From Faecalicatena fissicatena (lineage in GTDB: Bacteria > Bacillota > Clostridia > Lachnospirales > Lachnospiraceae): 64,000 nucleotides of DNA. Shown here piece by piece: positions 52,737-62,739 of this stretch. Where the stretch lies: the NCBI GenBank assembly GCA_001028025.1, contig LDAQ01000023.1, forward strand, positions 28,540-92,539, in the 5' to 3' direction. The first letter of the stretch is position 1. Each line of letters opens with the position of its first letter. Below the pieces are notes generated by a model, which saw nothing but the letters and a program-made list of their open reading frames with translations, searched no databases and was not told the DNA's origin. The translations under genes and the position numbers were made by a program.

Positions 52737-54284
52737 TTAATGCGGCTTTTTTGTGTCACGATATTGAGAAGGGGTCATTCCATAAATTTTTTTGAAAAGC
52801 CGGTTAAAGTAAAATTGGTCGCTAATCCCTACTGCCTCAGCGATTTCCCAGAGAAATAGATTGTTTTCGAGAATCAAATTAGCAGCTTTTTCCATACGTA
52901 AAATATGTGTGTACTGTATGATACTGGTGCCTGTATCGTCCTTGAAAATTTTACACAGATAGTTTTCACTCATCCCAATAGAAGCAGAAAGGTCGGCTAA
53001 AGTAAATTTTTCATGATAGTGATTTTGAATATAACGGATACATTCTACTACTTCTTTTTTATAAAAACGAGTGTCGCCCTTTAAAAGATGGTGCATTTGA
53101 CAGAAAAATTCATTTAAGTTATGGTTCAACTCCACCAAATCTCTACTGTCTTCAATTGAGGCCTGAAGTGCTGAGAGATCAATACAGTTTGAGGTGGCAA
53201 GCGAGAGTTCCATATAGCTGCACATCCGGAAAAGATAGCCTTTTAATATTTCTGGATGTATTTTTTCTGCGGTGCATTTTTCCATAAATAAGTGTAAGGT
53301 TTCAAATGAGTGGAGAGCATCGGTTTTGGAAAGGGTGTCCAAAAGTTCGGTTGCCAGGGAACGATAATCCATCAAAGCAATATTATGATGCAAATGAAGT
53401 TCGTCTGCATACACGGGCGAAGTATTATCATAAAACCAGGAGAGTGCAAGCTCTGGACACTGAAAGCAGATTTCCTTTAGTTCTTCCAGAGGCAGAGCGG
53501 TTTTGGTCACAATAGCATAGAGCGATAACGATAGAAATTGTGAAAAATAACTGGTAATTCGTTTGCCTAATTCCCAAGCATTCAGATTTGTTTCTTGCGC
53601 GTTCTGTTCGGCATAGAGAATTAAAAAGCTATTTCCATGAATCTGAATAAAAGAGCCTGGAGGCAGGTAATTAAAATTTTCCAACAATAGGTTTTTTATG
53701 AATGAATAGGGAAGGACGTCTCCCTTTCGGTTCGTAAACTTTTTTTGAAAGGGCTGAGTAATATAGCACATAAAATAAGCATTCGCGGTCTGGAACTGGC
53801 AATTCTTTAATTTCTCATAGGTGAAATCAATATCTGTGAAATAGCTTTTCAAAAAGAGTTCATTCAATGAAAAGTCCGGAGCGGACAATTCTGATTCTTT
53901 CTGTTTTATGGAGAGCAGATCTGTACAAGTTCTAAGCTGTTCCAGAAGCCCATCTTTATTTAGGCTAATTTTTAGCATATAATCTATAGCACCCAATTTT
54001 AGTGCCTGGCGAACATATTCATAATCACCATAATTACTTAATACCAATATCTTTCCCGGATAGCAGATTTTTTTGAGTGCCTTAATCAGCTCAAGCCCAT
54101 CCATAATCGGCATCTTTAAATCTGTAATGATGATTTCTGGATGAAATTTATCAATAAAATCAAGTGCTTCTTTTCCATCTGATGCAGTAGCACAGATAGA
54201 AAATCCATAATCTTCCCAACGTAAAAGCGTCTTCAATGCTATTTTTACCATTGGTTCGTCATCTACTAAAAGAATTTGATACAT
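52737..54284 (-). CDS. YesN-like response regulator with AraC DNA-binding domain
   Basis: 515 residues. The receiver (1-125) has LLVDDEPMV with acidic pocket residues and phospho-Asp in IITDLKMPIMDG, then LSNYGDYEY. A long middle region (about 130-400) links to a C-terminal AraC double HTH (FTLADLSASIGMSENYLCKIF and IAEAVGISDQFYFNRLFKK, in parts). YesN proteins activate promoters of sugar-uptake genes after phosphorylation by a YesM kinase, whose gene lies 22 bp upstream. GAGGT precedes the ATG. Its target is probably the divergent operon starting at 56297. Confidence 0.94.
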   Translation of the reverse strand: MYQILLVDDEPMVKIALKTLLRWEDYGFSICATASDGKEALDFIDKFHPEIIITDLKMPIMDGLELIKALKKICYPGKILVLSNYGDYEYVRQALKLGAIDYMLKISLNKDGLLEQLRTCTDLLSIKQKESELSAPDFSLNELFLKSYFTDIDFTYEKLKNCQFQTANAYFMCYITQPFQKKFTNRKGDVLPYSFIKNLLLENFNYLPPGSFIQIHGNSFLILYAEQNAQETNLNAWELGKRITSYFSQFLSLSLYAIVTKTALPLEELKEICFQCPELALSWFYDNTSPVYADELHLHHNIALMDYRSLATELLDTLSKTDALHSFETLHLFMEKCTAEKIHPEILKGYLFRMCSYMELSLATSNCIDLSALQASIEDSRDLVELNHNLNEFFCQMHHLLKGDTRFYKKEVVECIRYIQNHYHEKFTLADLSASIGMSENYLCKIFKDDTGTSIIQYTHILRMEKAANLILENNLFLWEIAEAVGISDQFYFNRLFKKIYGMTPSQYRDTKKPH

Positions 54285-54306
54285 CTATACCTCCGTTTTT
54301 GGTTGG

Positions 54307-56082
54307 CTAATGGTTTAAATAAGGAATAATAATTGTACAGCGGGTTCCCTCCCCTGGCACACTTTCAATCAGAAAATCTCCGCGGCCTTTATAAACCCTG
54401 GAAATCCTTTCACGCACATTTTGAATCCCGATGGAACTATGATTGCTTATCGTTTCATCGCTCAAACTAAGCGGAGAAAACCCTCTGCCATTATCGGAAA
54501 CGATGAGAAAGACCTGTTCATCTTTACAAAAAGCAGATATTTGAATCAAAATCATCCGTCCATTGCTGTAAGTGCCATGGTAGATGGCATTCTCAACCAA
54601 AGGCTGAAGGATAAAACGGGGGATTCTAAATTCATGAAGTTCGGGGGGCAGTTCATACTGTACTTCGAATTTATGTATATAACGGACTTTTTGAATCTGG
54701 ATGTAAAAGTTTAATACTCGAATTTCTTCTGCAATGCACACATATTCCTCACGGCAAATCAGGGTGCTTTTTAGAATTTCAGACAAGGAAGTAATCATCT
54801 CTTCAAGTACAGGAACTTGATTAAGTTCAGCAATCCATTTTAAAGTGCTAAGTGTGTTGAATAAAAAGTGTGGGTTAATCTGATATTGCAGCATCTGAAT
54901 CTCCAAAACTCTTTTTCGTTCTTCATCTTCTTTATTTAGAGCAAGCAGCATCTGATTTTTATCTAACATCTGGTTGATATTTACAGATAAAAATGCTAAC
55001 TCATCGTTTGCATCAATATCAATGCGTGAGGAAAGCTGTTCCATACGTATATCCTCGCAGACTTTCACTGCATTTCTGATAGGGCGCATAATTGTATAGT
55101 ACAAAAGCATGCTAAGTAAAACACATACACCCACAATTAAAAGGATAAAAAAAGCTACCGTGGGAATGATTTTATAGGCTTCTCCCTGAATATAGGAAAA
55201 CGGGATGCATGAAATAAGGTAGGATTTAAGGGTTTTGTTTTTTGTATATACCACCAGACAAGAGTTGTCCTTGTCTTGATAAATAAAGTAGTTGTCTCGT
55301 ATATTTTCGGTGTTTTGATTTTGGATAGCGTCTAAAATTTCATTGTTGCAAAAAGGTTTGTTTCGCTCAACATTTTTGGTGTTTGAGGTCAATACATTTC
55401 CGTCTGTGTTTAAAATAACTAATGTCGATTCGTTGTCCAAATCAGTATCCGACAGAATATCATTTGTAAATATTTGTTCACTAATGAAAAGCAGGGTGTA
55501 ACCAAGGGCGTGATTCATATTCTGTGTACTGTTGATGCGATGTCCCAGAATAATGATATTCTGCCCCATAAAAGTATTTATATATGACCAGCTGGCGGCC
55601 GGTTTTTGCTGATTAATCCGTTTCATAATGTTTTGATAGTCCGTAGAGGATATGTCGTCATACCCCATATCATATACAAAAGAGTTGTGGTTATCCAGAA
55701 TTTTAATCGTCTTCATAAACGGAGGATACACGATCGTGTCACTAATCAGGCTGTTCATATGCCGGCTGAGTGCTTCTGTATTTTTTCCCGATTGTGTACC
55801 ATCGTTAGTAAGAAAATCCTGAACCATGGGATCAATGCTTAATTTACCGGCCAAATATTGATAATCTTCTAGTGTGGCATCAATGGTTTTGCTGATTTGT
55901 AGCAGCGCGGTAAGGTTTGCCTGTCCCAGCTTATCGGTTATACCGCTCGAATAGGTGGAGCATAAATACACCGAAACAATTAGCAGGGGGAGAATGCTGA
56001 CAAGAAAAAAACAGCTTATCAAACGCGTACTGATGTTTAATCGGCGAGTGCATTTAATTACAGAAAAGACAAATTTTTTCAT
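54307..56082 (-). CDS. YesM-like sensor histidine kinase
   Basis: 591 residues. Helix 1 (about 18-40), an extracellular sensor region of about 250 residues, helix 2 (about 282-306, AFFILLIVGVCVLLSMLLYY), then HAMP, His_kinase with QINPHFLFNTLSTLKW holding the phospho-His, and HATPase with LVENAIYHG and SDNGRGFS. The sensor probably detects a sugar directly or through a binding protein. The frame is open from 56148; GAGAGG before the ATG at 56082 gives the better start. With the regulator gene it forms a two-gene unit divergent from the sulfatase operon. Confidence 0.94.
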   Translation of the reverse strand: MKKFVFSVIKCTRRLNISTRLISCFFLVSILPLLIVSVYLCSTYSSGITDKLGQANLTALLQISKTIDATLEDYQYLAGKLSIDPMVQDFLTNDGTQSGKNTEALSRHMNSLISDTIVYPPFMKTIKILDNHNSFVYDMGYDDISSTDYQNIMKRINQQKPAASWSYINTFMGQNIIILGHRINSTQNMNHALGYTLLFISEQIFTNDILSDTDLDNESTLVILNTDGNVLTSNTKNVERNKPFCNNEILDAIQNQNTENIRDNYFIYQDKDNSCLVVYTKNKTLKSYLISCIPFSYIQGEAYKIIPTVAFFILLIVGVCVLLSMLLYYTIMRPIRNAVKVCEDIRMEQLSSRIDIDANDELAFLSVNINQMLDKNQMLLALNKEDEERKRVLEIQMLQYQINPHFLFNTLSTLKWIAELNQVPVLEEMITSLSEILKSTLICREEYVCIAEEIRVLNFYIQIQKVRYIHKFEVQYELPPELHEFRIPRFILQPLVENAIYHGTYSNGRMILIQISAFCKDEQVFLIVSDNGRGFSPLSLSDETISNHSSIGIQNVRERISRVYKGRGDFLIESVPGEGTRCTIIIPYLNH

Positions 56083-56296
56083 AGTAGTACCTCTCATTAG
56101 ACAACAGTATTTTCTACTAATATTATACATACTTTGTCTAAAAAACATAGGGACAATCTTAAGATGAAAAATGAAGATTGTCGATAATATGTTTAACCGG
56201 TGTAATATATTACAAAAATAAAAGAGAATACTTCATGTATAATTCATGCAAAATATGATAAATTCAAGATACAAAATCAATGGAGGAGAGATACCT
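56083..56296. promoter_or_regulatory. Divergent control region of the sulfated-glycan locus
   Basis: A dyad GACAATCTT/AAGATTGTC lies at 56152-56160 and 56174-56182. For the plus operon TATAAT (56238-56243, extended TG) stands without a recognisable -35, as expected of an activator-dependent promoter. On the minus strand a TATAAT reads at 56127-56122. The response regulator would act here (inference). Confidence 0.55.
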
Positions 56297-57685
56297 ATGA
56301 GGAAGAAAATTTCAATTATTTTGGCAGCGGCATTGTGTATTACTAGTTTGGCGGGATGCGGAAATAGCAAAGAAAAAGAAGTGAAAGAGGAACCCAAAGC
56401 AGAAACAGGCAGCGTATCAGGGGAACTTAATATTGCAGTGTTTCAAGGGGGGATGGGCGATACCTATTGGAATGAAGTTGTGAAAATGTTTGAGGACAAG
56501 TATCCGGATGTGAAAGTAAACATGAACATTAATCCCAAAATTGGAGAAATCATCAAACCACAGATTGTGGCTGGAAATGTGCCTGATTTTATTTCCTTAA
56601 ATATGGGTGAAGCCAGCGGGGTAATGGATTCTCTTGTAAAAGAAAAAGCGTTGATGGATTTGACGGATATTTTTGACGAAACATTGGAAGGGGATACAGA
56701 ACCTTTAAAAGACCGTTTTCTGGATGGAATTATTGGTAGCAAAGCAACCTCACCTTATGATGACGGGAAAATTTATCTGGCGCCTTTTGACAGTGGTGCA
56801 ATGGGATTAGTTTATAACAAAACACTGTTTGAAGAAAAGGGATGGGAGCTGCCAACGACTTGGGACGAATTTATGGAGCTGGGAGAAATTGCGAAAAAAG
56901 ACACTTATGAGGTAGGAGGAGAAACGGTAGAGGGAAGAGCATTGCTTGCTTATCCGGGAATTCACCCGCAATACATGAGAAATTTCTTGTATCCGGCAGT
57001 GGCACAAAATGGTGGAAACGAAGCGGTTAATGCATTTTCTAATTACGAAGAAGGATATGCAGATAACGAAAAAACGATCGAATACCTTCAAGTGATTCCA
57101 GAGCTTGTTGAAAAGGGATATCTGTTAGAAGGAACCGTTGCATTAAATCATACACAGTCCCAGACTGAAATGATGCTTGGGAAAGCGCTCTTTATCCCTT
57201 CTGGTGCATGGATGGTTAATGAAATGAAGGATGCTCCACGTGAAGAAGGATTTGAATTCGGAATGATTCCTATGCCAGTAATGAATGAGGGTGATACACA
57301 ATATATTGCATCAAGCTGTGAGCAATTTTCTATCCCTGCAAAAGCGGAGAATCCAGAAGCAGCAAAGGCATTTTTAAAATTTTTATATACAGAAGATTCT
57401 GTAAAATCGTTGGCTAAACATGCAAGTGCACTTTATGCATTGAAGGATGCAAAAGAAATCTGTAAAGATGTTTTAGAGGAAGAAGTTTATAACATGTATG
57501 AAGCTTATGACAGTGCAGAAGCGGTGCTTGTTTATATGGCACCATTGCCGCAAGGATGCAACGTGGATGTGAATCAGGAGTTATATCACAAATGCTTTAC
57601 AAAGGTTATAGATGGAAGTATGACTGTGCAGGAGTGGATGCAAAGCATAGAAAGAGCATTTGCAGAAATTAGAAGTTTAAAATAA
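56297..57685 (+). CDS. ABC transporter solute-binding lipoprotein (CUT1 type)
   Basis: 462 residues. The signal peptide ends with lipobox LAGC (Cys 20), then an acidic/Lys-rich linker and a binding domain beginning SGELNIAVFQGGMGDTYW. It is not close to the binding protein at 16334. GGAGG before the ATG at 56297 fixes the start; the frame is open from 56246. It presumably binds the sulfated oligosaccharide that the later enzymes handle and passes it to the two permeases. No ATPase gene is present in the locus. Confidence 0.93.
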   Translation: MRKKISIILAAALCITSLAGCGNSKEKEVKEEPKAETGSVSGELNIAVFQGGMGDTYWNEVVKMFEDKYPDVKVNMNINPKIGEIIKPQIVAGNVPDFISLNMGEASGVMDSLVKEKALMDLTDIFDETLEGDTEPLKDRFLDGIIGSKATSPYDDGKIYLAPFDSGAMGLVYNKTLFEEKGWELPTTWDEFMELGEIAKKDTYEVGGETVEGRALLAYPGIHPQYMRNFLYPAVAQNGGNEAVNAFSNYEEGYADNEKTIEYLQVIPELVEKGYLLEGTVALNHTQSQTEMMLGKALFIPSGAWMVNEMKDAPREEGFEFGMIPMPVMNEGDTQYIASSCEQFSIPAKAENPEAAKAFLKFLYTEDSVKSLAKHASALYALKDAKEICKDVLEEEVYNMYEAYDSAEAVLVYMAPLPQGCNVDVNQELYHKCFTKVIDGSMTVQEWMQSIERAFAEIRSLK

Positions 57686-57699
57686 CGGAGGAGAGGTGA

Positions 57700-57737
57700 G
57701 TGCCGCAAAATAGCTGAGTTCAGCTAATGAGTGGCAC
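57700..57737 (+). other. Hairpin between binding-protein and permease genes
   Basis: Outer GTGCC/GGCAC encloses TAGCTGA-GT-TCAGCTA. Stem-loops at this position often protect the upstream mRNA so that the binding protein is made in excess. The permease's ribosome binding site follows directly. Confidence 0.55.
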
Positions 57738-57759
57738 TTTCCTCATGAAGGAGGAAAGT

Positions 57760-58653
57760 ATGGATAAAAACAAAAATTTAAAACCTAAACTGCCGAAACT
57801 TTTTATTTCATTAAGTGTCATCCCATCGATCGTACTGACGATTGTATTTATGATTATTCCAACCATTGAAGCATTCAGACTGTCGTTTACCAATTCTACA
57901 GGTATGGGCGGAAGCTATGATTTTGTGGGTATAAAGAATTACACATACATGTTTCAGGATTCTTTATTTCTGCTGTCACTGAAAAACACATTGAAATTGA
58001 TGGCGGTGATACCAGTGATTACAGTGCTGCTGGCACTGATTTTTGCCTTTGTTTTGACACAGACTAAGTTGAAGGAAAAGGGTATTTATAGAGTCATTTA
58101 TTTTATGCCGAGTATCATTTCACTGACGGTCATTGGTATTATTTTTTCTTTTATTTTTAACCCCACCATGGGATCTTTGAATAACATGCTTATAAATGTA
58201 GGGTTAAAGGAGCTGGCACTTGCCTGGCTGGGGGATTCTCGAACAGCGTTGTGGTGTATTGGCGTGACGCTTATCTGGCAGTCGACAGGGTATTATATGG
58301 TCATGCATATTGCTGCCATTGATGGAATTTCACCTGATATAATGGAGGCGGCAACGATTGACGGAGCGGGGCAGTTTCAAATATTAGTGAAGATAATACT
58401 CCCACTTTTGAGAAATATTATTGGAATTACATATGTCCTTTCTTTATCTGGAACGCTTGCGCTAAGCTTTATCCTTTCCAAGGTTATGACGGGAGGCGGT
58501 CCTTCTGGAAGTTCAACCGTATTGCTTCAGTATATGTATCAACAGGCATTTACAAATTCTAACTTTGGTTATGCTATGGCAATTGCAATATTTACACTGG
58601 TTATTTCAATTGGTCTTTCGGTAGTATCCAGGGGACTGACAAACAAAGAATAG
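57760..58653 (+). CDS. CUT1 ABC permease 1
   Basis: 297 residues, six helices, EAA loop MEAATIDGAGQFQI at about 205. AAGGAGG lies 5 bases before the ATG at 57760; the open frame starts at 57727 within the intergenic hairpin and is not used. It pairs with the second permease, 11 bp downstream. As part of the YesMN-controlled locus it probably carries sulfated or host/plant-derived oligosaccharides. Confidence 0.94.
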   Translation: MDKNKNLKPKLPKLFISLSVIPSIVLTIVFMIIPTIEAFRLSFTNSTGMGGSYDFVGIKNYTYMFQDSLFLLSLKNTLKLMAVIPVITVLLALIFAFVLTQTKLKEKGIYRVIYFMPSIISLTVIGIIFSFIFNPTMGSLNNMLINVGLKELALAWLGDSRTALWCIGVTLIWQSTGYYMVMHIAAIDGISPDIMEAATIDGAGQFQILVKIILPLLRNIIGITYVLSLSGTLALSFILSKVMTGGGPSGSSTVLLQYMYQQAFTNSNFGYAMAIAIFTLVISIGLSVVSRGLTNKE

Positions 58654-58664
58654 GGGGCAGTTAG

Positions 58665-59495
58665 ATGAAAAGTACAATGAAAAAATGGGTCAGCAGAATT
58701 TGCCTTATCTTTTTTGCATTTTTATTTTTATATCCTATGTGGTGGAATTTAATCTCTTCTTTTAAGAGTAATACAGAATTTCTGACCAATCCTTTTTCTT
58801 TTCCACAAGGATTTGAGATAGATAATTATATCAGAGCGTTTACAAAAGCAAATATGGGTGCTTATTTTTTAAATTCGGTATACGTGGTAATTGTGGCAAC
58901 AGCACTGACCCTGCTTTTTGTGATTCCGATTTCTTATGTTCTTGCCAGATACAAGTTTAAGGGATCCAAATTAATCATGAATTTTTTTATGTGCTGCATT
59001 TTTATTCAGGCAACTTATATTATGGTACCGTTGTTTTTGCAGATGAATACGATGAAGCTGCTAGATAATTTGACTGCCATGAGTTTGGTGTATGCTGTTT
59101 TTCGATTTCCTTTTTCGATTTTTCTTTTAACTGGATTTATGAAAGGAATACCGATTGCCTATGAGGAGGCGGCCAAGATAGATGGCTGCAGCAGAGTAAG
59201 AATCTTAACGAGCATTATCGTACCAATGGCAAAACCAGGAATTGTCACAGTGGGAATGCTTTCTGCGATGGCATACTGGAACGAATATCCACTTGCACTT
59301 GTATTGATCCAGTCTGAAGGCAAGAAGACACTTCCGGTTGGACTGGCAAATCTGTATGAAGTACAACAATATGCGACAGATTGGAGTGCGTTATTTGCGG
59401 CGTTGATTATTGTACTGGTACCGACAATTTTTATTTATCTGATAGGACAAAAGCAACTTATCGGTGGCGTAGGAATGGGTGGCATTAAAGAATAG
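58665..59495 (+). CDS. CUT1 ABC permease 2
   Basis: 276 residues, six helices, EAA loop YEEAAKIDGCSRVRIL at about 165-180, and the GLxxGxxKx-type tail as VGMGGIKE. GGGGGCAG before the ATG is the ribosome binding site. It completes the import channel with permease 1 and would need a shared MsmX-type ATPase. Confidence 0.94.
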   Translation: MKSTMKKWVSRICLIFFAFLFLYPMWWNLISSFKSNTEFLTNPFSFPQGFEIDNYIRAFTKANMGAYFLNSVYVVIVATALTLLFVIPISYVLARYKFKGSKLIMNFFMCCIFIQATYIMVPLFLQMNTMKLLDNLTAMSLVYAVFRFPFSIFLLTGFMKGIPIAYEEAAKIDGCSRVRILTSIIVPMAKPGIVTVGMLSAMAYWNEYPLALVLIQSEGKKTLPVGLANLYEVQQYATDWSALFAALIIVLVPTIFIYLIGQKQLIGGVGMGGIKE

Positions 59496-59512
59496 AAGCG
59501 GAGGCTAAAGAG

Positions 59513-60475
59513 ATGAAGTTTTATGAAAGGCTGGCACCGGCGAAAAGAGGATGCGTACTGGAAAAACCAGGATGGTATATATGGGGGGCATCGGTATGTA
59601 AATATCAGAACAAATATTATATGTTTGCAGCAGGATGGGAAAAGAAATATGGATTTCAAGGATGGGTTCAGCATTCTACAATCTTTAAATGCGTTTCGAA
59701 TAAACCAGAAGGTCCTTTTGAGATTCTGGGTGAAATGGAAGAATTGAAACATCAAAACTGGGGAGGCGCTGTTTTGCATAATCCGTCTGTCTGCCAGGTT
59801 GGGGATAAGTATTATCTATTCTATGCAGGAACGAAATATGAAGTAAACGAACTAACCAAAGATCTGCCAAATGACAATGAAATCTGCCGTTATAATCAAA
59901 GAATCGGGGTGGCTGTTTCAGAAAATCCGGCAGTAGGCTTCCAGCCAGTGACAGGGAACCCTGTTTTAGACATCAATACAAAAGCGTGGGATGGCACTTA
60001 TGTAACAAATCCTACCGTTTGGGCAGAAGAAGGTCGGGTACATATGGTTTATAAGGCACTGTTGAAAGATCAGCTTCCAGAAATTGTAATGAAGCTGGGA
60101 CTTGCAGCAGGAGAACAGGCAGATGGTCCTTATAGAAGAATTTTTGAGCATCCGATTCTGCCGTACAATATTGAAGATCCTTTTTTGTGGAAAGAAGACG
60201 GCTGCTATTATATGCTTGTCAAAGACATGACAGGAGAATTGGCTGGTAATCCGGATGAGACAGTACTTTTAGAGTCTGCTGATTTGAGTGATTTTAAACT
60301 AAACGAAAAAATACCTGCTTACAATACTCTCGTAGAATGGGAAGATGGGGTTGAGCAATATCAAAATGTTGAACGGCCACAGATTTATTTTGAAGGCGGA
60401 AAACCAGTGTGCCTTTATAACGCTGTCAGAACAAAGACAGATGAGAGTTTTAATCTGGCAAGGAGGTTCCGATGA
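59513..60475 (+). CDS. Five-bladed beta-propeller glycoside hydrolase (GH43/GH117-like)
   Basis: 320 residues with repeated blades: GWYIWGASVCKYQNKYYMF, GAVLHNPSVCQVGDKYYLF, TYVTNPTVWAEEGRVHMVY and EDPFLWKEDGCYYML. Each has an acidic or aromatic residue at the inner strand. An Asp in IEDPF and Glu in NVERPQIYF are plausible catalytic residues. Family assignment among GH43, GH117 and similar is not certain. No signal peptide, so it acts on imported sugar. GGAGG precedes the ATG. It overlaps the sulfatase gene by 4 bases (ATGA), which strongly ties glycosidase and sulfatase activity together. Confidence 0.82.
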   Translation: MKFYERLAPAKRGCVLEKPGWYIWGASVCKYQNKYYMFAAGWEKKYGFQGWVQHSTIFKCVSNKPEGPFEILGEMEELKHQNWGGAVLHNPSVCQVGDKYYLFYAGTKYEVNELTKDLPNDNEICRYNQRIGVAVSENPAVGFQPVTGNPVLDINTKAWDGTYVTNPTVWAEEGRVHMVYKALLKDQLPEIVMKLGLAAGEQADGPYRRIFEHPILPYNIEDPFLWKEDGCYYMLVKDMTGELAGNPDETVLLESADLSDFKLNEKIPAYNTLVEWEDGVEQYQNVERPQIYFEGGKPVCLYNAVRTKTDESFNLARRFR

Positions 60476-61920
60476 GTAAACCTAATATTATATTAATTAT
60501 GACCGATCAGATGCGGGGGGATTGTATGTCGATAGCGGGCCACAAAGATGTAAAGACCCCAAATCTTGATACACTTGCATTAAAAGGTGTTCGTTTTCCA
60601 AATGCGTACTCAGCATGTCCTTCATGTGTACCTGCCCGTGCCGCGATGTTTACCGGGATGAAGCAGGAACATCACGGACGCGTAGGATATGAAGACCGGG
60701 TAGTGTGGGACTATCCCAACACACTGGCAGGAGAACTGGATAAGAATGGATACTATACCCAGGCAGTTGGAAAAATGCATGTTCACCCACAACGAAATTA
60801 TATGGGTTTTCAAAATGTCATTCTGCACGATGGCAACCTGACCGCAAACAGAGCAATGGATCTCCCTTTTTATGAACATCAGGAAAATTGTGATGATTAC
60901 TTTTATGATTTGAGAAAAAGAAAAGGCGTAGCTGCAGATTTGTACGATCTGGGAATAGACAGCAATTCCTGGGTGACCAGACCCTGGATGTATGAGGAGA
61001 GTCTGCATCCAACCAACTGGGTAACAGAACAGGCCATCGACTTTCTGAGAAGAAAAGACCCCTGCCGCCCCTTTTTTTTATATTTGTCTTATGTGCGGCC
61101 ACATCCGCCATTTGATGCACCGCAATGTTTTTTTGATATGTATGATAATAAAGAATTGGCTCCGCCCGTGATTGGGGACTGGGCAGATAAAGAGGAATGG
61201 AAGAAAAAGGGACTTATTTTGGATTCCGATACAGGTCCAATTGATGCTGATCTGATTCGAAGGTCGCAGTGTGGTTATTACGCATGTATTTCACATGTGG
61301 ATAATCAGATTGGACGATTTATGATGGCTTTGGACCGATATGGAATTTCTGAAAATACGGTTATACTTTTTACATCTGATCATGGAGAGTTACTGGGTGA
61401 CCACCATACGTTTCGAAAGGTACGTCCTTATCAGGGAAGTATCCGAATTCCATTTTTTATTAGTGTGCCGGATAAGAGTATGTGGGGGACGGTATCAGAC
61501 GACTTGATGGAACTGCAGGATGTGCTTCCAACAATTGTAAAACTATCAGGGGGAGAGCCGCCAGAATCCATAGACGGAGAAGACCTCTTGGACGGGAAAC
61601 GCCGGAAGAGGGGATATATTCACGGGGAGCACAGTGGTTTCGGGGATAATTTTGAAATCGGCAACCAGTTTATTGTAACGGAACAGGATAAATATATCTG
61701 GTTTATGGAGAGTGGAAGAGAACAGTATTTTAATCTGAAAGAGGATAAAAGCGAACTCCATGATGGAATCCGGGAACCAAAATACCAGGAGCGTATTTCC
61801 ATGCTTAGAAAAATCTTGGTTCAGGAACTGCAGAATCGAGAAGAAGGGTATGTTAAAGACAACCAACTGATCGCAGGCAGAAATCAACAAAATCTGCTAT
61901 ATCTACAAAACAGAAAGTAG
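60472..61920 (+). CDS. Cys-type sulfatase (arylsulfatase/glycan sulfatase family)
   Basis: 482 residues. The modification site is SCVPARAAMFTG, in which C52 would become formylglycine (CxPxR form). Metal ligands are D12 and the neighbouring Q13 in IMTDQMRGD, and the Asp/His pair in FTSDHGELLGDH. The enzyme hydrolyses a sulfate ester. No signal peptide, so it acts inside the cell. AGGAGG lies within the previous gene's end. The maturase for this Cys type is encoded at 62740, which supports an active enzyme. The position of the sulfate on the glycan cannot be read from sequence. Confidence 0.94.
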   Translation: MSKPNIILIMTDQMRGDCMSIAGHKDVKTPNLDTLALKGVRFPNAYSACPSCVPARAAMFTGMKQEHHGRVGYEDRVVWDYPNTLAGELDKNGYYTQAVGKMHVHPQRNYMGFQNVILHDGNLTANRAMDLPFYEHQENCDDYFYDLRKRKGVAADLYDLGIDSNSWVTRPWMYEESLHPTNWVTEQAIDFLRRKDPCRPFFLYLSYVRPHPPFDAPQCFFDMYDNKELAPPVIGDWADKEEWKKKGLILDSDTGPIDADLIRRSQCGYYACISHVDNQIGRFMMALDRYGISENTVILFTSDHGELLGDHHTFRKVRPYQGSIRIPFFISVPDKSMWGTVSDDLMELQDVLPTIVKLSGGEPPESIDGEDLLDGKRRKRGYIHGEHSGFGDNFEIGNQFIVTEQDKYIWFMESGREQYFNLKEDKSELHDGIREPKYQERISMLRKILVQELQNREEGYVKDNQLIAGRNQQNLLYLQNRK

Positions 61921-61937
61921 AAATAAGAGGTGCGGTC

Positions 61938-62726
61938 ATGTTGCTTTTACTTTTTTTTGCTATCTGTTTTCTGGCCTCACTGGTTGGTGCGGTTTGTGGT
62001 ATTGGAGGTGGAATCCTAATCAAGCCATTTTTGGACGCATTCCAGATGATGGATGTTGTAACCATAAGTTTTCTGTCGGGGTGCACGGTGCTTTCTATGA
62101 GTACTTATTCTGTAATGAAAAGCAAGTTGAGCTGTCGGTCAAACCTAAATTCTAAAATTATATTCCCGCTTTCTATGGGTGCTGCACTAGGTGGAATTGT
62201 AGGAAAATGGTTGTTTTCTTTCTTGATTGCAAACATCCAGAATTCCGACAGGGTGGGGGCAATACAGGCTGTCTGTCTGATTTTGGTTACGCTGGGAACG
62301 TTAGTTTACACACTTTTCAAAAACAAAATAAATACATATCAAATGACTTCTCCTTTGTGTTGTATATCTGTTGGTGTGGTTCTTGGAAATTTATCCTCCT
62401 TTCTCGGTATTGGGGGCGGTCCAGTTAATCTGGTGGCACTGTTTTTCTTTTTTTCTATGACGAGCAAAGAGGCTGCTGAAAATTCTTTATATATTATTTT
62501 CTTTTCACAAATAGCGAGTCTGCTGAGTTCTTTAATATCCGGAAAAATACCAGAGCTCCATTTCGGAATATTTCTTGCAATGGTAATGGGAGGAGTCGCT
62601 GGTGGTATTCTGGGGCGGGCGGTCTCCAAACATATGGAGGACAGAACAGTAGACCGTTTGTTTGTTAAATTGATGATTTCAATTATTTTCATTAACATTT
62701 ATAACGTATATAAATTTATGTCTTAA
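61938..62726 (+). CDS. TauE/SafE-family anion exporter
   Basis: 262 residues with eight hydrophobic helices in two halves, each with a GIGGG motif (VCGIGGGILIKPF and FLGIGGGPVNLVALF). The family exports sulfite, sulfoacetate or similar anions. In this operon it most likely removes the sulfate (or a derived anion) released by the sulfatase; this is inference from context. AGAGGTG precedes the ATG. It lies 17 bp after the sulfatase and 13 bp before the maturase. Confidence 0.9.
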   Translation: MLLLLFFAICFLASLVGAVCGIGGGILIKPFLDAFQMMDVVTISFLSGCTVLSMSTYSVMKSKLSCRSNLNSKIIFPLSMGAALGGIVGKWLFSFLIANIQNSDRVGAIQAVCLILVTLGTLVYTLFKNKINTYQMTSPLCCISVGVVLGNLSSFLGIGGGPVNLVALFFFFSMTSKEAAENSLYIIFFSQIASLLSSLISGKIPELHFGIFLAMVMGGVAGGILGRAVSKHMEDRTVDRLFVKLMISIIFINIYNVYKFMS

Positions 62727-62739
62727 GAAGGGAGTTGCG

